A DNA stretch of 64,000 nucleotides from positions 26,753,705 through 26,817,704 of the forward strand of contig OY282503.1 in NCBI GenBank assembly GCA_958295605.1, in the 5' to 3' direction. Within the stretch, counting starts at the first letter, position 1, and each line of letters starts with the position of its first letter. The notes under the pieces are model-generated. The model was not told the DNA's origin. It saw only the letters and a list, made by a program, of their open reading frames with translations, and did not search any database. Origin of the DNA: Ajuga chamaepitys (taxonomy: Eukaryota; Streptophyta; Magnoliopsida; Lamiales; Lamiaceae). Below are positions 26,599-40,100 of the stretch, piece after piece. The position numbers were made by a program, and so were the translations under genes.

Positions 26599-28398
26599 CC
26601 AAGTACGCACAATGTGACCCGATTCGGCTTCTCGGATCAACAAGCACCAACTATTTGACTCCGTTCGACTTCACGAATCATTAAGGCTTGTATTTGAACC
26701 CAATTGACTTCTCGGATCAACAAGTCTTTCAATTGACCCAATTCGATTTCTGGTATCAACAAGTATCCATAACATGATCCATTTGTTTTACCATGTCACC
26801 AAGTACGCACAATGTGACCCAATTCGGCTTCTCGGATCAACAAGCACCAACTATTAGAATCCGTTCGACTTCACGAATCATTAAAGCTTGTATTTGAACC
26901 CAATTGACTTCGCGGATCAACAAGTCTTTCAATTCACCCAATTCGGCTTCTCGGATCAACAAGTATCCATAACTTGATCCATTTGTTTTACCAAGTCACC
27001 AAGTACGCACAATGTGATCCAATTCGACTTCTCGGATCAACAAGCACCAACTATTTGACTCCGTTCGACTTCACGAATCATTAAGGTTTGTATTTGAACC
27101 CAATTGACTTCTCGGATCAACAAGTCTTTCAATTGACCCAATTCGGCTTCTCGGATCAACAAGTATCCATAACTTGATCCGTTTGTTTTACCAAGTCACC
27201 AAGTACGCACAATGTGACCCGATTCGGCTTCTCGAATCAACAAGCACCAACTATTTGACTCCGTTCGACTTCACGAATCATTAAGGCTTGTCTTTGAACC
27301 CAATTGACTTCTCGGATCAACAAGTCTTTCAATTGTCCCAATTCGGCTTCTCGGATCAACAAGTATCCATAACTTGATCCATTTATTTTACCAAGTCACC
27401 AAGTACGCACAATGTGATCCAATTCGGCTTCTCGGATCAACAAGCACCAACTATTTGACTTCATTCGACTTCACGAATCATTCAGGCTTGTATTTGAACC
27501 CAATTGACTTCTCGGATCAACAAGTCTTTCAATTGACCCAATTCGGCTTCTGGGATCAACAAGTATCCATAACTTGATCCGTTTGTTTTACCAAGTCACC
27601 AAGTACGCACAATGTGACCCAATTCGGCTTCTCGGATCAACAAGCACCAACTATTTGACTCCGTTCGACTTTACGAATCATTAAGGCTTGTCTTTGAGCC
27701 CAATTGACTTCTCGCATCAACAAGTCTTTCAATTGTCCCAATTCGGCTTCTCGGATCAACAAGTATCCATAACTTGATCCATTTGTTTTACCAAGTCACC
27801 AAGTACGCACAATTTGATCCAATTCGGCTTCTCGGATCAACAAGCACCAACTATTTGACTTCGTTCGACTTCACGAATCATTAAGGCTTGTATTTGAACC
27901 CAATTGACTTCTCGGATCAACAAGTCTTTCAATTGACCCAATTCGGCTTCTCGGATCAACAAGTATCCATAACTTGATCCGTTTGTTTTACCAAGTCACC
28001 ATGTACGCACAATGTGACCCAATTCGGCTTCTCGGATCAACAAGCACCAACTATTTGACTACGTTCGACTTCACGATTCATTAAGGCTTGTATTTGAACC
28101 CAATTGACTTCTCGGATCAACAAGTCTTTCAATTGACCCAATTCGGCTTCTCGGATCAACAAGTATCCATAACTTGATCCATTTGTTTTACCAAGTCACC
28201 AAGTACGCACAATGTGATCCAATTCGACTTCTCGGATAAACAAGCACCAACTATTTAACTCCGTTCGACTTCACGAATCATTAAGGTTTATATTTGAACC
28301 CAATTGACTTCTCGGATCAACAAGTCTTTCAATTGACCCAATTCGGCTTCTCGGGTCAACAAGTATCCATAACTTGATCCGTTTGTTTTACCAAGTCA
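26599..28398 (+). repeat. 1.8-kb 9-mer A'-B'-C-D-E-F-G'-N-O, copy 1
   Basis: A' has a K/L-like front but the A back (gatttctggta, taccatg), plus acatgat. B' has ctattagaatccg. G' starts with caatttgat but has an L-like back. N (27,999) has ccatg, ctacg and cgattca. O (28,199) has ggataaac, atttaact and cgggtc. The nine-monomer order repeats immediately. Confidence 0.85.
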
Positions 28399-30198
28399 CC
28401 AAGTACGCACAATGTGACCCGATTCGGCTTCTCGGATCAACAAGCACCAACTATTTGACTCCGTTCGACTTCACGAATCATTAAGGCTTGTATTTGAACC
28501 CAATTGACTTCTCGGATCAACAAGTCTTTCAATTGACCCAATTCGATTTCTGGTATCAACAAGTATCCATAACATGATCCATTTGTTTTACCATGTCACC
28601 AAGTACGCACAATGTGACCCAATTCGGCTTCTCGGATCAACAAGCACCAACTATTAGAATCCGTTCGACTTCACGAATCATTAAAGCTTGTATTTGAACC
28701 CAATTGACTTCGCGGATCAACAAGTCTTTCAATTCACCCAATTCGGCTTCTCGGATCAACAAGTATCCATAACTTGATCCATTTGTTTTACCAAGTCACC
28801 AAGTACGCACAATGTGATCCAATTCGACTTCTCGGATCAACAAGCACCAACTATTTGACTCCGTTCGACTTCACGAATCATTAAGGTTTGTATTTTAACC
28901 CAATTGACTTCTCGGATCAACAAGTCTTTCAATTGACCCAATTCGGCTTCTCGGATCAACAAGTATCCATAACTTGATCCGTTTGTTTTACCAAGTCACC
29001 AAGTACGCACAATGTGACCCGATTCGGCTTCTCGAATCAACAAGCACCAACTATTTGACTCCGTTCGACTTCACGAATCATTAAGGCTTGTCTTTGAACC
29101 CAATTGACTTCTCGGATCAACAAGTCTTTCAATTGTCCCAATTCGGCTTCTCGGATCAACAAGTATCCATAACTTGATCCATTTATTTTACCAAGTCACC
29201 AAGTACGCACAATGTGATCCAATTCGGCTTCTCGGATCAACAAGCACCAACTATTTGACTTCATTCGACTTCACGAATCATTCAGGCTTGTATTTGAACC
29301 CAATTGACTTCTCGGATCAACAAGTCTTTCAATTGACCCAATTCGGCTTCTGGGATCAACAAGTATCCATAACTTGATCCGTTTGTTTTACCAAGTCACC
29401 AAGTACGCACAATGTGACCCAATTCGGCTTCTCGGATCAACAAGCACCAACTATTTGACTCCGTTCGACTTCACGAATCATTAAGGCTTGTCTTTGAGCC
29501 CAATTGACTTCTCGCATCAACAAGTCTTTCAATTGTCCCAATTCGGCTTCTCGGATCAACAAGTATCCATAACTTGATCCATTTGTTTTACCAAGTCACC
29601 AAGTACGCACAATTTGATCCAATTCCGCTTCTCGGATCAACAAGCACCAACTATTTGACTTCGTTCGACTTCACGAATCATTAAGGCTTGTATTTGAACC
29701 CAATTGACTTCTCGGATCAACAAGTCTTTCAATTGACCCAATTCGGCTTCTCGGATCAACAAGTATCCATAACTTGATCCGTTTGTTTTACCAAGTCACC
29801 ATGTACGCACAATGTGACCCAATTCGGCTTCTTGGATCAACAAGCACCAACTATTTGACTACGTTCGACTTCACGATTCATTAAGGCTTGTATTTGAACC
29901 CAATTGACTTCTCGGATCAACAAGTCTTTCAATTCACCCAATTCGGCTTCTCGGATCAACAAGTATCCATAACTTGATCCATTTGTTTTACCAAGTCACC
30001 AAGTACGCACAATGTGATCCAATTCGACTTCTCGGATAAACAAGCACCAACTATTTAACTCCGTTCGACTTCACGAATCATTAAGGTTTGTATTTGAACC
30101 CAATTGACTTCTCGGATCAACAAGTCTTTCAATTGACCCAATTCGGCTTCTCGGGTCAACAAGTATCCATAACTTGATCCGTTTGTTTTACCAAGTCA
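28399..30198 (+). repeat. 1.8-kb 9-mer A'-B'-C-D-E-F-G'-N-O, copy 2
   Basis: Same monomer order as the preceding 1.8 kb, sharing rare changes (acatgat in A', ctattagaatccg in B'). It differs in details such as ttcacc in N (near 29,935), which matches the 58.2-60.2 kb block. Confidence 0.85.
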
Positions 30199-30998
30199 CC
30201 AAGTACGCACAATGTGACCCGATTCGGCTTCTCGGATCAACAAGCACCAACTATTTGACTCCGTTCGACTTCACGAATCATTAAGGCTTGTCTTTGAACC
30301 CAATTGACTTCTCGGATCAACAAGTCTTTCAATTGTCCCAATTCGGCTTCTCGGATGAACAAGTATCCATAACTTGATCCATTTATTTTACCAAGTCACC
30401 AAGTACGCACAATGTGATCCAAGTCGGCTTCTTGGATCAACAAGCACCAACTATTTGACTCCGTTCGACTTCACGAATCATTAAGGTTTGTATTTGAACC
30501 CAATTGACTTCTCGGATCAACAAGTCTTTCAATTGACCCAATTCGGCTTCTCGGGTCAACAAGTATCCATAACTTGATCCGTTTGTTTTACCAAGTCACC
30601 AAGTACGCACAATGTGACCCGATTCGGCTTCTCGGATCAACAAGCACCAACTATTTGACTCCGTTCGACTTCACGAATCATTAAGGCTTGTCTTTGAACC
30701 CAATTGACTTCTCGGATCAACAAGTCTTTCAATTGTCCCAATTCGGCTTCTCGGATGAACAAGTATCCATAACTTGATCCATTTATTTTACCAAGTCACC
30801 AAGTACGCACAATGTGATCCAAGTCGGCTTCTTGGATCAACAAGCACCAACTATTTGACTCCGTTCGACTTCACGAATCATTAAGGTTTGTATTTGAACC
30901 CAATTGACTTCTCGGATCAACAAGTCTTTCAATTGACCCAATTCGGCTTCTCGGGTCAACAAGTATCCATAACTTGATCCGTTTGTTTTACCAAGTCA
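30199..30998 (+). repeat. 400-bp P-Q dimer, two tandem copies
   Basis: P (30,199 and 30,599) carries cggatgaac in s4. Q (30,399 and 30,799) carries cttcttgg with aaggtt and cgggtc. The pair repeats exactly in order, the smallest higher-order unit seen in the window. Confidence 0.85.
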
Positions 30999-31197
30999 CC
31001 AAGTACGCACAATGTGACCCGATTCGGCTTCTTGGATCAACAAGCACCAACTACGCACAACGTTCGACTTCACGAATCATTAAGGCTTGTCTTTGAACCC
31101 AATTGACTTCTCGGATCAACAAGTCTTTCAATTGTCCCAATTCGGCTTCTCGGATCAACAAGTATCCATAACTTGATCCATTTATTTTACCAAGTCA
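30999..31197 (+). repeat. 199-bp monomer with a displaced 12-base patch
   Basis: Within s1 the usual ctatttgactccgttcg is replaced by ctacgcacaacgttcg. The 12 bases at 31,052-31,063 match register 6-17 of H-type monomers (tacgcacaacgt). The net change is minus one base. The rest is P-like with an ordinary s4. Confidence 0.88.
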
Positions 31198-31997
31198 CCA
31201 AGTACGCACAATTTGATCCAATTCGGCTTCTCGGATCAACAAGCACCAACTATTTGACTTCGTTCGACTTCACGAATCATTCAGGCTTGTATTTGAACCC
31301 AATTGACTTCTCGGATCAACAAGTCTTTCAATTGACCCAATTCGGCTTCTGGGATCAACAAGTATCCATAACTTGATCCGTTTGTTTTACCAAGTCACCA
31401 AGTACGCACAATGTGACCCAATTCGGCTTCTCGGATCAACAAGCACCAACTATTTGACTCCGTTCGACTTCACGAATCATTAAGGCTTGTCTTTGAACCC
31501 AATTGACTTCTCGGATCAACAAGTCTTTCAATTGTCCCAATTCGGCTTCTCGGATCAACAAGTATCCATAACTTGATCCATTTATTTTACCAAGTCACCA
31601 AGTACGCACAATGTGATCCAATTCGGCTTCTCGGATCAACAAGCACCAACTATTTGACTTCATTCGACTTCACGAATCATTCAGGCTTGTATTTGAACCC
31701 AATTGACTTCTCGGATCAACAAGTCTTTCAATTGACCCAATTCGGCGTCTGGGATCAACAAGTATCCATAACTTGATCCGTTTGTTTTACCAAGTCACCA
31801 AGTACGCACAATGTGACCCAATTCGGCTTCTCGGATCAACAAGCACCAACTATTTGACTCCGTTCGACTTCACGAATCATTAAGGCTTGTCTTTGAGCCC
31901 AATTGACTTCTCGCATCAACAAGTCTTTCAATTGTCCCAATTCGGCTTCTCGGATCAACAAGTATCCATAACTTGATCCATTTGTTTTACCAAGTCA
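31198..31997 (+). repeat. E-F dimer, two tandem copies (first E is a G/E hybrid)
   Basis: 31,198 starts as G (caatttgat, cttcg) and ends as E (cattcagg, ctggg). 31,398 is F-like without the gag/cgc marks. 31,598 is E and 31,798 is a standard F. A 400-bp period again. Confidence 0.72.
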
Positions 31998-32597
31998 CCA
32001 AGTACGCACAATTTGATCCAATTCGGCTTCTCGGATCAACAAGCACCAACTATTTGACTTCGTTCGACTTCACGAATCATTAAGGCTTGTATTTGAACCC
32101 AATTGACTTCTCGGATCAACAAGTCTTTCAATTGACCCAATTCGGCTTCTCGGATCAACAAGTATCCATAACTTGATCCGTTTGTTTTACCAAGTCACCA
32201 TGTACGCACAATGTGACCCAATTCGGCTTCTCGGATCAACAAGCACCAACTATTTGACTACGTTCGACTTCACGATTCATTAAGGCTTGTATTTGAACCC
32301 AATTGACTTCTCGGATCAACAAGTCTTTCAATTGACCCAATTCGGCTTCTCGGATCAACAAGTATCCATAACTTGATCCATTTGTTTTACCAAGTCACCA
32401 AGTACGCACAATGTGATCCAATTCGACTTCTCGGATAAACAAGCACCAACTATTTAACTCCGTTCGACTTCACGAATCATTAAGGTTTGTATTTGAACCC
32501 AATTGACTTCTCGGATCAACAAGTCTTTCAATTGACCCAATTCGGCTTCTCGGGTCAACAAGTATCCATAACTTGATCCGTTTGTTTTACCAAGTCA
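31998..32597 (+). repeat. G'-N-O trimer
   Basis: The same three divergent monomers as at 27,799 and 29,599. It leads into A'-B'-C-D-E. Confidence 0.78.
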
Positions 32598-33598
32598 CCA
32601 AGTACGCACAATGTGACCCGATTCGGCTTCTCGGATCAACAAGCACCAACTATTTGACTCCGTTCGACTTCACGAATCATTAAGGCTTGTATTTGAACCC
32701 AATTGACTTCTCGGATCAACAAGTCTTTCAATTGACCCAATTCGATTTCTGGTATCAACAAGTATCCATAACTTGATCCATTTGTTTTACCATGTCACCA
32801 AGTACGCACAATGTGACCCAATTCGGCTTCTCGGATCAACAAGCACCAACTATTAGACTCCGTTCGACTTCACGAATCATTAAAGCTTGTATTTGAACCC
32901 AATTGACTTCGCGGATCAACAAGTCTTTCAATTCACCCAATTCGGCTTCTCGGATCAACAAGTATCCATAACTTGATCCATTTGTTTTACCAAGTCACCA
33001 AGTACGCACAATGTGATCCAATTCGACTTCTCGGATCAACAAGCACCAACTATTTGACTCCGTTCGACTTCACGAATCATTAAGGTTTGTATTTGAACCC
33101 AATTGACTTCTCGGATCAACAAGTCTTTCAATTGACCCAATTCGGCTTCTCGGATCAACAAGTATCCATAACTTGATCCGTTTGTTTTACCAAGTCACCA
33201 AGTACGCACAATGTGACCCGATTCGGGCTTCTCGAATCAACAAGCACCAACTATTTGACTCCGTTCGACTTCACGAATCATTAAGGCTTGTCTTTGAACC
33301 CAATTGACTTCTCGGATCAACAAGTCTTTCAATTGTCCCAATTCGGCTTCTCGGATCAACAAGTATCCATAACTTGATCCATTTATTTTACCAAGTCACC
33401 AAGTACGCACAATGTGATCCAATTCAGCTTCTCGGATCAACAAGCACCAACTATTTGACTTCATTCGACTTCACGAATCATTCAGGCTTGTATTTGAACC
33501 CAATTGACTTCTCGGATCAACAAGTCTTTCAATTGACCCAATTCGGCTTCTGGGATCAACAAGTATCCATAACTTGATCCGTTTGTTTTACCAAGTCA
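32598..33598 (+). repeat. 1,001-bp 5-mer A'-B'-C-D(+1)-E, copy 1
   Basis: B' has ctattagactccg. D (33,198-33,398) has an extra g in its s1 core (ggg at 33,225-33,227), making it 201 bp. Confidence 0.85.
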
Positions 33599-34599
33599 CC
33601 AAGTACGCACAATGTGACCCAATTCGGCTTCTCGGATCAACAAGCACCAACTATTTGACTCCGTTCGACTTCACGAATCATTAAGGCTTGTATTTGAACC
33701 CAATTGACTTCTCGGATCAACAAGTCTTTCAATTGACCCAATTCGATTTCTGGTATCAACAAGTATCCATAACTTGATCCATTTGTTTTACCATGTCACC
33801 AAGTACGCACAATGTGACCCAATTCGGCTTCTCGGATCAACAAGCACCAACTATTAGACTCCGTTCGACTTCACGAATCATTAAAGCTTGTATTTGAACC
33901 CAATTGACTTCGCGGATCAACAAGTCTTTCAATTCACCCAATTCGGCTTCTCGGATCAACAAGTATCCATAACTTGATCCATTTGTTTTACCAAGTCACC
34001 AAGTACGCACAATGTGATCCAATTCGACTTCTCGGATCAACAAGCACCAACTATTTGACTCCGTTCAACTTCACGAATCATTAAGGTTTGTATTTGAACC
34101 CAATTGACTTCTCGGATCAACAAGTCTTTCAATTGACCCAATTCGGCTTCTCGGATCAACAAGTATCCATAACTTGATCCGTTTGTTTTACCAAGTCACC
34201 AAGTACGCACAATGTGACCCGATTCGGGCTTCTCGAATCAACAAGCACCAACTATTTGACTCCGTTCGACTTCACGAATCATTAAGGCTTGTCTTTGAAC
34301 CCAATTGACTTCTCGGATCAACAAGTCTTTCAATTGTCCCAATTCGGCTTCTCGGATCAACAAGTATCCATAACTTGATCCATTTATTTTACCAAGTCAC
34401 CAAGTACGCACAATGTGATCCAATTCAGCTTCTCGGATCAACAAGCACCAACTATTTGACTTCATTCGACTTCACGAATCATTCAGGCTTGTATTTGAAC
34501 CCAATTGACTTCTCGGATCAACAAGTCTTTCAATTCACCCAATTCGGCTTCTGGGATCAACAAGTATCCATAACTTGATCCGTTTGTTTTACCAAGTCA
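33599..34599 (+). repeat. 1,001-bp 5-mer (F/A)-B'-C-D(+1)-E, copy 2
   Basis: The same extra g recurs at 34,226-34,228, exactly 1,001 bp later, and E again has attcagctt. The first monomer joins an F front to an A back, so the exchange point lies inside it. E has ttcacc near 34,537. Confidence 0.85.
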
Positions 34600-37199
34600 C
34601 CATGTACGCACAATGTGACCCAATTCGGCTTCTCGGATCAACAAGCACCAACTATTTGACTCCGTTCGACTTCACGAATCATTAAGGGTTGTCTTTGAGC
34701 CCAATTGACTTCTCGCATCAACAAGTCTTTCAATTGTCCCAATTCGGCTTCTCGGATCAACAAGTATCCATAACATGATCCATTTGTTTTACCAAGTCAC
34801 CAAGTACGCACAATGTGATCCAATTCGGCTTCTCGGATCAACAAGCACCAACTATTTGACTTCGTTCGACTTCACAAATCATTAAGGCTTGTATTTGAAC
34901 CCAATTGACTTCTCGGATCAACAAGTCTTTCAATTGACCCAATTCGGCTTCTCGGATCAACAAGTATCCATAACTTGATCCGTTTGTTTTACCAAGTCAC
35001 CAAGTACGCACAATGTGACCCGATTCGGCTTCTCGGATCAACAAGCACCAACTATTTGACTCCGTTCGACTTCACGAATCATTCAGGCTTGTATTTGAAC
35101 CCAATTGACTTCTCGGATCAACAAGTCTTTCAATTGACCCAATTCGGCTTCTCGGATCAACAAGTATCCATAACTTGATCCGTTTGTTTTACCAAGTCAC
35201 CAAGTACGCACAATGTGACCCGATTCGGCTTCTCGAATCAACAAGCACCAACTATTTGACTCCGTTCGACTTCACGAATCATTAAGGCTTGTATTTGAAC
35301 CCAATTGACTTCTCGGATCAACAAGTCTTTCAATTGACCCAATTCGGCTTCTCGGATCAACAAGTATCCATAACTTGATCCGTTTGTTTTACCAAGTCAC
35401 CAAGTACGCACAATGTGACCCGATTCGGCTTGTCGGATCAACAAGCACCAACTATTTGACTTCGTTCGACTTCACGAATCACTAAGGCTTGTCTTTGAAC
35501 CCAATTGACTTCTCGGATCAACAAGTCTTTCACTTGTCCCAATTCGGCTTCTCGGATCAACAAGTATCCATAACTTGATCCATTTATTTTACCAAGTCAC
35601 CAAGTACGCACAATGTGATCCAAGTCGGCTTCTTAGATCAACAAGCACCAACTATTTGACTCCGTTCGACTTAACGAATCATTAAGGCTTGTATTTGAAC
35701 CCAATTGACTTCTCGGATCAACAAGTCTTTCAATTGACCCAATTCGATTTCTGGTATCAATAAGTATCCATAACTTGATCCATTTGTTTTACCATGTCAC
35801 CAAGTACGCACAATGTGACCCAATTCGGCTTCTCGGATCAACAAGCACCAACTATTTGACTCCGTTCGACTTCACGAATCATTAAAGCTTGTATTTGAAC
35901 CCAATTGACTTCGCGGATCAACAAGTCTTTCAATTCACCCAATTCGGCTTCTCGGATCAACAAGTATCCATAACTTGATCCATTTGTTTTACCAAGTCAC
36001 CAAGTACGCACAATGTGATCCAATTCGACTTCTCGGATCAACAAGCACCAACTATTTGACTCCGTTCGACTTCACGAATCATTAAGGTTTGTATTTGAAC
36101 CCAATTGACTTCTCGGATCAACAAGTCTTTCAATTGACCCAATTCGGCTTCTCGGATCAACAAGTATCCATAACTTGATCCGTTTGTTTTACCAAGTCAC
36201 CAAGTACGCACAATGTGACCCGATTCGGCTTCTCGAATCAACAAGCACCAACTATTTGACTCCGTTCGACTTCACGAATCATTAAGGCTTGTCTTTGAAC
36301 CCAATTGACTTCTCGGATCAACAAGTCTTTCAATTGTCCCAATTCGGCTTCTCGGATCAACAAGTATCCATAACTTGATCCATTTATTTTACCAAGTCAC
36401 CAAGTACGCACAATGTGATCCAATTCGGCTTCTCGGATCAACAAGCACCAACTATTTGACTTCATTCGACTTCACGAATCATTCAGGCTTGTATTTGAAC
36501 CCAATTGACTTCTCGGATCAACAAGTCTTTCAATTGACCCAATTCGGCTTCTGGGATCAACAAGTATCCATAACTTGATCCGTTTGTTTTACCAAGTCAC
36601 CAAGTACGCACAATGTGACCCAATTCGGCTTCTCGGATCAACAAGCACCAACTATTTGACTCCGTTCGACTTCACGAATCATTAAGGCTTGTCTTTGAGC
36701 CCAATTGACTTCTCGCATCAACAAGTCATTCAATTGTCCCAATTCGGCTTCTCGGATCAACAAGTATCCATAACTTGATCCATTTGTTTTACCAAGTCAC
36801 CAAGTACGCACAATTTGATCCAATTCGGCTTCTCGGATCAACAAGCACCAACTATTTGACTTCGTTCGACATCACGAATCACTAAGGCTTGTCTTTGAAC
36901 CCAATTGACTTCTCGGATCAACAAGTCTTTCAATTGTCCCAATTCGGCTTCTCGGATCAACAAGTATCCATAACTTGATCCATTTATTTTACCAAGTCAC
37001 CTAGTACGCACAACGTGATCGAATTCGGCTTCTCGGATCAACAAGCACCAACAATTTGACTTCATTCGACTTCACGAATCATTAAGGCTTGTATTTGAAC
37101 CCAATTGACTTCTCGGATCAACAAGTCTTTCAATTGACCCAATTCGGCTTCTGGGATCAACAAGTATCCATAACTTGATCCGTTTGTTTTACCAAGTCA
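34600..37199 (+). repeat. Complete canonical 13-mer HOR (I through H), 2,600 bp
   Basis: I-J-K-L-M-A-B-C-D-E-F-G''-H without insertion or loss: the cleanest copy of the 13-mer in circular permutation. G'' differs from the G of the first domain by catcacgaatcactaagg. H has a gaattc change at 37,021. Confidence 0.88.
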
Positions 37200-40100
37200 C
37201 CAAGTACGCACAATGTGACCCAATTCGGCTTCTCGGATCAACAAGCACCAACTATTTGACTCCGTTCGACTTCACGAATCATTAAGGGTTGTCTTTGAGC
37301 CCAATTGACTTCTCGCATCAACAAGTCTTTCAATTGTCCCAATTCGGCTTCTCGGATCAACAAGTATCCATAACATGATCCATTTGTTTTACCAAGTCAC
37401 CAAGTACGCACAATGTGATCCAATTCGGCTTCTCGGATCAACAAGCACCAACTATTTGACTTCGTTCGACTTCACAAATCATTAAGGCTTGTATTTGAAC
37501 CCAATTGACTTCTCGGATCAACAAGTCTTTCAATTGACCCAATTCGGCTTCTCGGATCAACAAGTATCCATAACTTGATCCGTTTGTTTTACCAAGTTAC
37601 CAAGTACGCACAATGTGACCCGATTCGGCTTCTCGGATCAACAAGCACCAACTATTTGACTCCGTTCGACTTCACGAATCATTCAGGCTTGTATTTGAAC
37701 CCAATTTACTTCTCGGATCAACAAGTCTTTCAATTGACCCAATTCGGCTTCTCGGATCAACAAGTATCCATAACTTGATCCGTTTGTTTTACCAAGTCAC
37801 CAAGTACGCACAATGTGACCCGATTCGGCTTCTCGAATCAACAAGCACCAACTATTTGACTCCGTTCGACTTCACGAATCATTCAGGCTTGTATTTGAAC
37901 CCAAATGACTTCTCGGATCAACAAGTCTTTCAATTGACCCAATTCGGCTTCTCGGATCAACAAGTATCCATAACTTGATCCGTTTGTTTTACCAAGTCAC
38001 CAAGTACGCACAATGTGACCCGATTCGGCTTGTCGGATCAACAAGCACCAACTATTTGACTCCGTTCGACTTCACGAATCATTAAGGCTTGTATTTGAAC
38101 CCAATTTACTTCTCGGATCAACAAGTCTTTCAATTGACCCAATTCGGCTTCTCGGATCAACAAGTATCCATAACTTGATCCGTTTGTTTTACCAAGTCAC
38201 CAAGTACGCACAATGTGACCCGATTCGGCTTGTCGGATCAACAAGCACCAACTATTTGACTTCGTTCGACTTCACGAATCACTAAGGCTTGTCTTTGAAC
38301 CCAATTGACTTCTCGGATCAACAAGTCTTTCAATTGTCCCAATTCGGCTTCTCGGATCAACAAGTATCCATAACTTGATCCATTTATTTTACCAAGTCAC
38401 CAAGTACGCACAATGTGATCCAAGTCGGCTTCTTAGATCAACAAGCACCAACTATTTGACTCCGTTCGACTTAACGAATCATTAAGGCTTGTATTTGAAC
38501 CCAATTGACTTCTCGGATCAACAAGTCTTTCAATTGACCCAATTCGATTTCTGGTATCAACAAGTATCCATAACTTGATCCATATGTTTTACCATGTCAC
38601 CAAGTACGCACAATGTGACCCAATTCGGCTTCTCGGATCAACAAGCACCAACTATTTGACTCCGTTCGACTTCACGAATCATTAAAGCTTGTATTTGAAC
38701 CCAATTGACTTCGCGGATCAACAAGTCTTTCAATTCACCCAATTCGGCTTCTCGGATCAACAAGTATCCATAACTTGATCCATTTGTTTTACCAAGTCAC
38801 CAAGTACGCACAATGTGACCCGATTCGGCTTCTCGAATCAACAAGCACCAACTATTTGACTCCGCTCGACTTCACGAATCATTAAGGCTTGTATTTGAAC
38901 CCAATTGACTTCTCGGATCAACAAGTCTTTCAATTGACCCAATTCGGCTTCTCGGATCAACAAGTATCCATAACTTGATCCGTTTGTTTTACCAAGTCAC
39001 CAAGTACGCACAATGTGACCCGATTCGGCTTCTCGAATCAACAAGCACCAACTATTTGACTCCGTTCGACTTCACGAATCATTAAGGCTTGTATTTGAAC
39101 CCAATTGACTTCTCGGATCAACAAGTCTTTCAATTGACCCAATTCGGCTTCTCGGATCAACAAGTATCCATAACTTGATCCGTTTGTTTTACCAAGTCAC
39201 CAAGTACGCACAATGTGACCCGATTCGGCTTGTCGGATCAACAAGCACCAACTATTTGACTTCGTTCGACTTCACGAATCACTAAGGCTTGTCTTTGAAC
39301 CCAATTGACTTCTCGGATCAACAAGTCTTTCAATTGTCCCAATTCGGCTTCTCGGATCAACAAGTATCCATAACTTGATCCATTTATTTTACCAAGTCAC
39401 CAAGTACGCACAATGTGATCCAAGTCGGCTTCTTAGATCAACAAGCACCAACTATTTGACTCCGTTCGACTTAACGAATCATTAAGGCTTGTATTTGAAC
39501 CCAATTGACTTCTCGGATCAACAAGTCTTTCAATTGACCCAATTCGATTTCTGGTATCAACAAGTATCCATAACTTGATCCATTTGTTTTACCATGTCAC
39601 CAAGTACGCACAATGTGACCCAATTCGGCTTCTCGGATCAACAAGCACCAACTATTTGACTCCGTTCGACTTCACGAATCATTAAAGCTTGTATTTGAAC
39701 CCAATTGACTTCGCGGATCAACAAGTCTTTCAATTCACCCAATTCGGCTTCTCGGATCAACAAGTATCCATAACTTGATCCATTTGTTTTACCAAGTCAC
39801 CAAGTACGCACAATGTGATCCAATTCGACTTCTCGGATCAACAAGCACCAACTATTTGACTCCGTTCGACTTCACGAATCATTAAGGTTTGTATTTGAAC
39901 CCAATTGACTTCTCGGATCAACAAGTCTTTCAATTGACCCAATTCGGCTTCTCGGATCAACAAGTATCCATAACTTGATCCGTTTGTTTTACCAAGTCAC
40001 CAAGTACGCACAATGTGACCCGATTCGGCTTCTCGAATCAACAAGCACCAACTATTTGACTCCGTTCGACTTCACGAATCATTAAGGCTTGTCTTTGAAC

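Noticed and set aside
37020..37026. gaattc restriction-type palindrome in H at 37 kb
   Set aside because: A single c to g change in one monomer creates it. It is not repeated and carries no further signal.
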